NCBI GenBank assembly: GCA_905178155.1
Contig: CAJINV010000009.1
Location: 682,001 to 746,000 of the forward strand
Origin: Amoebophrya sp. A120
Taxonomy: Eukaryota > Sar > Dinophyceae > Syndiniales > Amoebophryaceae
Direction of reading: 5' to 3'
Length of the DNA: 64,000 bases
A program made the position numbers and the translations under genes. Position 1 is the stretch's first letter. Every line of letters starts with the position of its first letter. Below the pieces are notes generated by a model. The model saw nothing but the letters and a program-made list of their open reading frames with translations, ran no database searches and was not told the origin of the DNA. Shown in pieces: positions 33,662 through 43,800 of the stretch.

Positions 33662-35888
33662 ATGATCCCAACGCGGTCAGGAAGCCCGAAAACTAATATG
33701 AATTCGCTGAACCCGGCAACAATGAACAGCCAGCACCACCTTCTACTTACGGAGCAGGACCAGCAAGGTGTTGTTGACGATGCAAATCTGCACAACAACA
33801 TGCAGCAGCAAATCCCGCACCAGCTCCTCGCCCAAAACCAAAATCGGGACCACGGCGCCAGCGCGAGTCGACCTCCGGGCCCGCGGTCGGAGGTAACTTT
33901 TTCATCCGTGTCCTCAGACGATAGCTTACCGCTCGGGTGCGAGCACAACGAGTACTTCTGGATCAAGAGGTACCGAGCCTTGAAGCGACGCGTCTCCGCC
34001 AACAAAGTGCGGCAGACCGGAGAAAATCTGCAGGAAGCCCCCATTTTGGAGGAAGAGGAGGAAGGAGTACTTGCACTAGTTTTCTAACTTTGTTCTATGA
34101 AGATTAGTCGTAGTTCTTTTGCGCTGCTAGTGCTACAGAACAATAGTTTGATTTTGTCGAGCTCGCTGCCAAGGCTTACCTGCGCGTCTTGTTCCTCTTC
34201 GACGGACCGTAAATCAAAATGATTCGCAGCAGGAATCGTACACGTATCGTGAATTGTGAATACCAATATACCCGTACTACCATACTAGGCCGGCAGCCCG
34301 CTAGGCGGCGGCGTCGCAGCGGCACCGGACCAACTGACAAACAATTTGCTCCCGAACCGCTTGAAGCGACTGCCTTGTACCCGCTTCTACATGGAGGAAT
34401 CGAGGCAGGATCCCTTTACCGACTTCGTGCACTCGGAATTCCTCGCAGCAGTTGTCTCGTCGGCGGCAGATCTTCATCAGAGTGCAGCGCAGCAGACAAG
34501 TCCACCGAGCATGAATCTCCTGGGGTGTGGGATGGCCAACAAAAGCCGCATGGCGCTGCTGCGCACCCAGGACTCGTTGCTCATTTCCGCGGTAAGTTCC
34601 CGCTGGTTCGTCGTGGACGTGTTTAGTGGAATCGTGCCCACCGGCGCCGCTGTAACCCTGCAGCAACAGCTATGACAGTGCACAACTGCAGCTCCACATC
34701 CCCCTCTCATTCAAAACACACACGAACTTGCCGCTTGCTGTTTGGCAGTGTAGCCACTGCCGCAGGGTTTGCAAGGCAAGTCCCTGGATCTACTTGCCAA
34801 ACCGCGCTACCGTTCATCGTTCACGGAGTTGTATTCTTACGGAAAGCTCAGTCAGATGTCTTCCGTTGCAGTTGATTGTGTCGCTGTTAATCATGCGCGT
34901 CGAATGAGAGGGATGGGCGAAGAAATATTTGTGCACTCGGCCCATAACACCAGAGCGGCGGCGCGGGCAAAAAGAAGCTGCTCGTCGGCGTTACCCGGTC
35001 CCCGCAGCAGCAGCCCTGCGACCTGTTGGACACAAAGCTGGTCACGCTCGGTGAGGAGCTGTTCACATCACACTCCGCGGGCGTTGGGAGCAGCTCCAGC
35101 TCGACCTCGCGGGTCAAATTGCTCGTCACGCCCGCGCTCGAATCGCCACAGACCAGCAAGTACGTGCCGGGGGACATCACTGTCTTCGTGAACGACCAAA
35201 AAGTGGCGGAGAAAATTGAACACGTATCAACTGTAAAAATGTCTGGGTCTGGAAGAGTTCATGTTTGTCATGCTTGTCTGGCATGACTCTTAAATCTGTC
35301 ATGCACGTTACCCAAGATCTGCGCTTTTCTGTGATGCAGAAGCGCAGTCTGTCATGCAGAATAGGCAACACCTAGGAGCTCAGAAACTTGTCATGCTGAG
35401 CCAGCATTTGTAGCCTCATCATGAGGATGAGAGGCTACCCAGCATCACAAGTTCCCAGACCCAGACATTTTTACACTTGATAACACGGATTCAGTTGCGA
35501 TCAGGAGCTTTTCGGGCTGGCGGTGGTATCCAGGTCGAACAGTATGTGTCCTGATATGATACTGTTGTGTAATAAAAAAGAGCTACAGTTTCAGTTTGAG
35601 TCGAGCTCTTGTGCTCGTTCCATGAAGATGCATTTGCAAGATGTCGCCACTACGTACTGGAGTGACCATAGAGAAGTACAGAGGGAACGGGAAGCTTTGA
35701 GATGCTGTTGCTCCTCCCGAACTTCCCAGTTAGAAATCTGCAGTAGCTGCTGCATAAAGTTAAAGATGTGCATCCAAGATGAAGGAACAGGAAGAGAGTT
35801 TCAGAACAGTGCATCTTCAGGACAGAAGTTCTGACTGCGATACTTCTGGCAGGGGACCCTATCAGACGTTAAGCTCGTGGAGTACTGA
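33662..35888 (+). CDS. multi-exon hypothetical protein, 3' end uncertain
   Basis: The proposed exons are 33662-34066, 34289-34591, 34754-34864, 34954-35224, 35488-35525 and 35853-35888 (about 387 aa). The first four are supported by compatible phases at GT-AG borders (donors GTACTT, GTAAGT and GTTGCA; acceptors CTAG, TGTAG and CCAG). The exon 4/5 join is set by the introner at 35225-35482, giving EKIEHGFSCDQELFGLAV. The end is ambiguous: the frame also stays open without splicing to TGA/TAA near 35834. The N terminus is Gln/Asn-rich. The middle carries NEYFWIKRYRALKRR and the second half a beta-rich stretch (KLLVTPALE, KYVPGDITVFVNDQKVAE). No family was recognised. Confidence 0.55.
35225..35482. 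mobile_element. introner (family IV), 258 bp
   Basis: TATCAA to TTGATA flanked by perfect ACACG duplications (35220-35224 and 35483-35487). The terminal inverted repeats are nearly identical over about 28 bp (core GTGTAAAAATGTCTGGGTCT, one mismatch) and shared with the element at 27279-27593. The interior holds five TGTCATGC/GCATGAC-type motifs. No exact-excision register gives GT-AG or GC-AG; the nearest is GT-AC. Confidence 0.92.
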
Positions 35889-36963
35889 AACCTTGGACCA
35901 CCGACGGAGATCTTCACAAACCCTTCTGCCCGACGAGAGCGACTACCTGCTGCGCTTTTTTCTTTTGGTGTTTCCACCCCTGAAGTGGTTTCAAAGTACC
36001 GACCAGGTCGGTCCTGGACAAGAAGATACTTACTTAATTTACTTTTAATTATAATTATCGAGCGAGAATAAAGCCTTTCACGGACGACCATCAACATTAC
36101 TGGCAATCAAGACAAATAAACTAGAACTGTACGTGCTAATCGTAAAGCGGGGAGGGAAACAGGCCTCGTCCGTTCCTATTGTCTTTGCAAAATCGCGGTT
36201 GCACAAACAAGTAAAAGTAGAAAAACACTTTGCTATATTTTGACGAATGTACAATTTATGGTACGCACACGCACTACTTTCTCGTTGACGTCTTTTGTGT
36301 TTCCCTTTGCAGATGAAATGAGTTTTTGAACATGTAGTTGGACTTCATCAATTTCAATGTCAAGACTTTATGAAGAATTCTCCGTGTTTGATTCCATATT
36401 TGTTGCTTCTGTCGACCGGTCCAAGCAGGACTGACAAGAGAGCAGCGTTTGTATTTGGACATTCATTCCTGTACAAAAAATGCAGAAAAGCGTTAAGATG
36501 AAATATAATATTCAAGAACTGGATGATGATCGCCAAACCCAAAGCTAATTGCGATGGAACGAGGACAGTGAGTGTGCCCCGAAGCGGGTACAGTCGTACA
36601 CTGTTATTTGTGTTTGCGTGTTTCCTCTCTTTGGTTTGTTTCTCTCCGTGCTGAAACAACTTTTCCCTGACTCGTCGTAGAAGTCGATCGTATCTTCCAG
36701 CATCGTCGTTAAAAACTCGTGCTCTTCGAAATTTTGCATGGGTGTTAGAGCAACCACAAGACAGCTCGAAGATGAAAAGCTTGCTGGGTCGCAAGAATTG
36801 ACAGTTCGCTGAGATACAAGGATACAACTACAAGAGATTCGATCGTCAGAAAGAATTCGGGCTGTATTCAACATCGAATCGCTGCTCGCTGGTCGTTTCT
36901 CATCTCCTTCGTGATCGTGTCCAAGAAACGTATTCTTTCATCCGGTTTATCGCCATCCCAATC
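35889..36963. other. intergenic region, nothing recognised
   Basis: Contains only short random frames on both strands. The 3' UTR of the preceding gene must lie here. Confidence 0.4.
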
Positions 36964-37637
36964 CTATTCCGAAATTAATCGCATCCACCCGAGTGTAGTC
37001 AGCCGGACCATTTTTAGAAGACGTTGCGAGGTGGGCGGAGAGGCATCACGCGTGCAGTGGAACGAGAGGAAGGCCAGCGCTCAACTGTGTGATGTTCGTC
37101 GTATACTGTCCTGCTAATCCTGGCAGTAGCATTCATCAGGTGTGTGGGTTCTAAACAACTTACTTGTTCCTCGGCGTTACTACGCCTGCTACACCCTTTT
37201 TCACGGTTGATATGTGGATAGATATTTTAAAGTTTGGTCTCCGCTTGTGGAAGACCGGCGATTCGCGCCTGAAAATGCACGTGTAGCTGCGCGTTACTCT
37301 TCCAGTTCGTGCGGACTCCTGGTGTTGCTCCCACCGTTGGGAGTATAAGAAAGAAGAACATAAGGACGTCGGGTTTTCGAGAGCTTTACATTATTCGACT
37401 CCCTTCCACTTTTTGGTCCTTTTGGTGCGTTCACGCACATCCAGGATTTTTGTGGTCGGGGGCCCGCCGAAGTTTTGCGCGCGGGTTTAGCCCTCTTCTA
37501 CCCCCCGTAAAAAGGCACGTCTTCGGACCCTTCAGGTCGCTGCCCCTCCGCCCGCGTTGCGCCCGCGCTTCGCCATACGATACGATACGATACTATGTAG
37601 GTTATCTCTCTCTCTCTCTATTCCGAAATTAATCGCA
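36964..37637. repeat. probable inserted element flanked by a 20-bp direct repeat
   Basis: The identical 20-mer CTATTCCGAAATTAATCGCA occurs at 36964-36983 and 37618-37637. The 634 bp between the copies ends in simple sequence, (TACGA)3 near 37575-37592 and (TC)n at 37606-37617, immediately before the second copy. A long target-site duplication plus a microsatellite 3' tail is the signature of a non-LTR (LINE/SINE-type) insertion in + orientation. The last 330 bp are GC-rich. No reverse-transcriptase motif is visible, so it is a short non-autonomous or heavily truncated copy. Confidence 0.6.
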
Positions 37638-37876
37638 GAAGAATTGTGAGCCCTCTATTAACATGTTCTACTGCAATTTCTTTTTTCTTCTTCAGAAAAG
37701 CAGTTTTTCGCGTGTCAAATCGACCAGCACAAAGACAAATATAAACTGTATTCGACAGGAATAAATGTGAAGAACATGACGCGTAAGGGATGTCTCAAAC
37801 ATCTCAGTACAGTCCACAGCCAGTACCATCAAGTATACAAACAGACTCATGAAAGGTCAGAAAAAATAGTAGTGGA

Positions 37877-40800
37877 ATGATGACAGTGTGCAAAACGGGA
37901 GGCGCCATGTTGACGCTGCGTGGCCGAGTAGGTGCACACCGAGGCTTGCCAGTATTTTCAGCGGTGCCCTCCCCTTTTGGTCGTACGCCCCGTGTGTTGC
38001 GGAGGTCCACTGCGAGTACGTTTGCCGGCGTGGTAGAGCTTTTGATTCTCTGCGCAGCACTTGCGTTCTTCCTGGTCCTTCCCCCCGGGAGTGGCACTGT
38101 CAATGTCATTTTACTGCAGAAACTGGTGCTGCAGCTGCCGATGTCGGCGCTATTAGCTTGTCCTGTGGATGCAGTGCGAGCACCAGATGAAGTGCAGCAA
38201 GTTGACGCCGTGAAGATGAAGAACGAAGATGAGGAGGAGCTGTTGAAAGCAAAGAGTGCAGCTGTTACATCCGACCATACGGCCATCGGCACTAGCGGAA
38301 TCAGTTTCATCGAGAAAGAAGAAAAGCAACAAGAGAGGCAGCAAACCACTCGAGTTTCGAAAAGACGAAACAGGCACAAACGCCGTCGTCGGATACGAAA
38401 AAAAATAGCGAAGCAAGGCGAGGAGAAAATAGAAGCCAAGAAAGAGAAACTGGCGCTGAGACTCGTGCATGAGAAACAGCATGAGGGGCGAAGGGAAGGA
38501 AGAACAGGAAGAACAACCACCGGGGTTCTTGTACAGCGCAACAAGCTCGCACTGCGACAACGTGAGCGGCTGCGAAGGTTGAAGCTGCATGTTTTGGAGC
38601 AGAGGAGGGAGAGCGCGAGGACACTGGCGACGATCCAACGAAGGACACAGAAAGAGGCACAAAGGCGACTGCGGAAGCAAGCAATCCTGTTGAAGAACAA
38701 GCAAAAAAGAAAAAACATGAAGAAAGAGGAGCACCAGCACCAGCGCGAACAAGAAAAGGAAAATCACAAAAAGGCGCAACTGAAGAAAGCGAGAAAAGAA
38801 AGCACTGCGCGGATAGCAGCACAGGAGCAGAAGATGAAAAAAACAGGACGAGAAAATGTGTTGCAGGAACAGGAACGCGAATTCCAGCAGGAAGAGAAAG
38901 AACAAGTAGGACTGCCGGATGTTAGTGATTTTCTTAAACTGGGCGAAATGCCGCAATTCCCCGACATCCACCAAATGAACGACCAGGCGACGCTTGATCC
39001 TCATGAGTGGTTCAAACACGTAGACGACCCCGACAACGAACTTAAGACTGGCGAGTTTTTCAGTTGGCAAGATGACGGTGCCCATTGGGAATGGTTTCCA
39101 TATCCCCATCAGGTGCATGACTATGAAGATTTCACCCCGACGTTTGACACAGACCACATTACCTCTGATGACGACCACTACTCCATCGAAAACTTCAAAA
39201 AGAAACTTCACGGCAAAGAGATGGATTTTGGCGAGTTCATCAAGTTTATGACCCACGGGCAGTGTGACGTCGCTGGGGTGGGTATGCAAGAAAAATCAAT
39301 CTGTGCTAGTGCTGTTGTAGAAAGAAGAAGTACCTGGCATGTAAGTACCAAGCCTAGTAAATATTTTTTTTACATGCTTCTACTCTTTCTGCTGATGCAT
39401 TTTTGGAGTGTCATCCATGATTGAAGAAGACGCACCCCTCCGCACGTCGACGTCGCTCCCTAGTGTAGGATAAATGATGACGATGATCATAATACTTACT
39501 TATGTAGTGAGGTAAAGTGGGTTTTCATGTCGTCCTTCTGTCTGAGCATGACTGACGTCGTCGTGTCAGACATACTCACAATGCGTTTTCTTCACCGAAA
39601 AACAATACACTCGCACATGTTTTTTTCTTGGATAGTAGAGTACGACCCTCCTGGCTGTGACGACGCGGAATTCACGTACGACAACCCAAACTCGGCCTAT
39701 GGGGCTATTGGTGCGGGGTGTATGGGTGTCACGGAGGACCACAATCCCCCCATTGGCGAGGCTTGTCCGACACAGCTCACCGATCCTCAGCGCGACGAGT
39801 ATGCGGAAGACGGTACGTACGCTGGCGCGCACATGAGCCTGCTTGAGTCGCTGGGAATCGATCGCGTCGTCGACGATAAAAACCTCGGAGACGAGAAGGA
39901 GGGAAAGTGCAACATGGAAGATCTGAAGAATCTGTTCGAGAAGATGACGAGCGACGACGAAGCGCTGGTAAATATCCAGGATCAGGAAAGCGAAGCAGAC
40001 CATCAGGTCGAAGTTCGCGAAGACGCCCTCAAGCACGGAAATGCCCACTTGTCGCTGGGCGACGTGACGGCAGCACAGATCATGCACAATGCGGACGTGA
40101 ACGGCAATCCCACAAAGGATGGCCAATACCACGTCGACCAATTCGAGATGCAGGATTACATGTTGAACCTATCCAGGAAAAAACACCCGTCCCCATCCAA
40201 TTTGTCATGCAGAACATGCATAAACATAAACTCCCGCGCTTGTCATGCAAGAAATGGATGGGGATGGGTGTTTCTTCCTGGATAGAACCACGCGTCCAAG
40301 GATGAGTGCGAGGCTGTTGGCGGAAGCGACTACTGGCTTGTATGGGAGTGCCAGAATCGAAATTGACAAAGTTGAAATAAGGGTGCCTCTATTGCAGAGG
40401 AGGCAAGGGAGGCAGATTATAGTCCTGGCACGGGGAGGATGCTGATGCAAGAGGATGCAAGGAAGGCCCTTTGCCCTAAACAGCCCGACAGATTCGCTTC
40501 CGGTGCGGGAGAAATTTATGATCTGTGTGTCCAACTACTGGCAGCGATTTTTTATGCTTTACACATTTTTCAACTTTGTGGATTTCGATCCTGAAACTGC
40601 CATAGCAGGTCGTGAACAAATACAGGCAATCGTCGGAGTACACGGAATACATGGAGGAATACAACGAAAACCTGAACACCGCTTACAAGTCTGCAAGAGA
40701 ACCACAGTGGACAGGTGGACTGAAAGTGCCTTTTGTCGATTACAGTTGGTTAGCCACGGACGAGTCGCTACAACCCGGTCAGCAGGTGGGAATGCTTAAC

Positions 40801-43800
40801 CAAGGACACTTCAGCACGACCGGCACCGATGACCAAAATCCCATGCCTGACTACCACGACATCCTGATGGACTCACTCGGGGATGATGCGGAGCATCCCG
40901 TCCACGCGGAGGACGTTGGCATCGACTTCAAATCGAAGCCAGGTGACGGTACGGATCAGGTCGACCCGTACCAGATGACCAAAGATCTCTTCGAGCAGTC
41001 AAATCAAAACGGCGGAACGGAGATGCACGGCTGGGAGCTAGCCACGCAAACTCGAGCCCACGACGACTACGAGGAGTTGACAGATGAGTTGACAGGGGTG
41101 AACGCGGCAGACACAGAAGATAAATTCAAAGCATTTTTCAACGACCACGACTCGTCGCATCACATGGCGCTGTACCGGACGCTCGGGGGACAAGGGCAAC
41201 CAAGCGAGCACAACGTCGACGTTCTGTGGGACAAGTTGCAAGCAAAGGCGACTAGTAGTGAAAGTGTGGAAGATGTCGTTGGTCATTACATGTCCCCTCT
41301 CCTCAATCATGACAATGTGGATGACCTCCTCCATGTGGAAGGCGACGATCCGGAGGAAAGCCATGGCGTGCTTTCGCCTACCGTACCGCCGGGTGACGCG
41401 GTGCATGAAAGCATAGAACCTGCGCAAGCGGCGCCGACAGACGGGATTGCAGGCACCGGGATCTCGACGTGGACTGCCGGGGAATTGCTGGCTGTTGGTG
41501 CGACTGTTGGGGGTACTTTCTACTTAAAAAGCCAAGCAAAACGGAAAGCCAAGGCAGCGGCCTTGGAACAAAAAGCCTACGATGCCGAGATGAAGAAACT
41601 GCATACCGTGGCTGTACAGGAAGAGGAGGAACGCGTGAAAGCCGCTGCGGAGCAGGAGGCCGCCAGGTATGCGGCGTCCCCCGAGGGAATTGCTGCGCGG
41701 CTATCGAAAGGAGAAACCCCCCCTCCCCATAGCGGAAACGAAATTTGTGATGCTGTATTTGAGGTCACAAATCGACTTGTCATGCTAGAAGGCCAAGAGC
41801 CGCAGCAGTGGCCTCTTTTGCAGGCAATTTGTCATGCTGTTTCCCACTCTCAGCTGCCTCCTATCATGCTGAAGATGCAAGGCTTCCCCACGCCACCCAG
41901 CACTACAGTCCGCGTCTTTTCCCGTGTAGCATGACAAAGCTGATTTGTGACAACAAATCTGCATCACAGATTTCCGCTTTGATATGGGGAGGGGGGATTT
42001 TTCCTTTTGATAGCGGCAGAAGGCGGAGGACGAGGAGAGGTTATCCAGGAAAAAACACCCATCCCCATCCAATTTGTCATGCAAGACATGCATAAAAAAA
42101 GTCCACTCCACTATTTGTCATGCAAAACATGGATGGGGATGGGTGTTTTTTCCTGGATAGAGGTGGCGAAAAGCGCACGAGGCAATGCAGGAGAAATTCA
42201 AACCGCAGGCACGCGATGCGGCCTTGGAGGACCTCCGGAATCACAATTCCCCGGGCGCTTTTCTTCCTGCAGCGGAACAAGAAGATCGGCGCGCTGCCGC
42301 GCCTCTTTCAGTTGCAGATGAGTGGGGAACCGACGACGACGACGAGCGGCTTGCGAACAAGAAGAAACGGGAGCTGGACAAGCAGTTGATGGCGAAGCGA
42401 AAAGAGAAGGAAAAACGCGAGGGCGGGCGTGGTCGCTCAACGAGGGCAGACAAGATAGAGAAGCGTCGGCGTCACCGGAACAAGAATCGTAAACGTAGCG
42501 AATACGAAGAAGGCGACTACGCGGCCGCCAGCGCTGCATCTAGTACCTCGTCTTCGCTGCAAGTGGCAGAAGTGCCCAAGGACAAGGACGCGAAACATGT
42601 TATTGGTTCTGCAGCGGTATTGAGCCAGCGGGGGGTGGAGACTGACGATGAAGAAAATCGAGCCTCTGCTCCTATAGTTCCCGAAGAAGAAGGAGATTAT
42701 TTGAAAACGACCTACAACACGGGCGGAAGGACTGAGGCAGTCGAAGACCTCAAGACGAAGCGCAGCGGCCACTTCAGTCATAATCTAGCGCTTGATGACC
42801 ACGGGAGCGAAGCTGCAGACGCGAAACAACAAAATGCTGGCGCAACGAAGCAGCCACCGAATTTATCACCTGTTCCTCTGACCGATAAAGCGGAACACGA
42901 ACAAATGATAAGGGCTCCCAACTACATCTTCGAAGACAAAAATTCGCTGGTGGACGAAGGCGACGAGTTACGAGAAACAGCAGACGAAGTTGACGGTGGA
43001 GAGGAGAGCAGCGACGACCAGGGCGATGAGGGCGACGAGCAGGAGTTTTCCTCGGAAGACGACGACGACTTTCCTAAGAACACCAACGGTCAAGAAATAG
43101 ACCCATCATCTGAAGAGGAAGAGCTGCAGGAAGCCGAAGTTGCAGAAGTAGACGACGTGTTTGATGTCGAAAACGAAAAAAGAACGCCAACAGCAAAAAC
43201 CGGTGAAAACAACAAGAGTGCTGCTGCTGCTGCTGCACTGCTTTTCTCGACGTCCGCCTCGCAAAAGCTGGAGTTTTTGGATGATGTCAAAGTACCACCA
43301 CCAGCTTCCGAGGGCGGAAAAAGCGGTGGCTTTCGTCTCACAAGTCGCGCGCCAGGGACGGACAAATCCGGCTCAGAAGTGCACGCGCTTCCAGCCGATG
43401 AAGATGAAAGTGAAAATACTGACACGACGGTCATCAAAAGTAGGATGGGCAAATCAATGACGAACAGTGTAGGAGCTGAGGCAGGAGGAGCTGCTCGTAG
43501 TTCATCCTCAAGAGCAGAAACTAATGCAGCGGCATCTACTTATCGGTCCTCCACGGCAACAAGTCGCCCGGCTGGGGCGTCACTGCGTGGATCGAGTCGG
43601 GCCATGAAAATGCGCGACGTGGTCCTCGCGTCTTCAAATGTCGTGCAAGCACCAAACGCAAACGACGCTGCGCTCGGGGAATCCAGTTCCGAAGGAGAGG
43701 ATGAGGCTGAGGAGGACGAGCAAGATGAACAGTATGAAAGACTTGCTGGTGCCGGCAGATCGTCCCATACCCGTAGCTTCCAAAACGATGGAGACCGGCC

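Noticed and set aside
37804-39289. Long minus-strand frames rich in Leu, Phe, Cys and Ser
   Set aside because: They are the complement of the Lys/Arg/Glu-rich coiled coil of the giant membrane protein and have no independent support.
40355-40608. Alternative intron border for the 40341 introner, with CAG at both ends
   Set aside because: It also keeps the frame, but the TAT-ATA plus 5-bp rule that fits the other ten elements gives 40341-40604, whose inverted ends extend further out.
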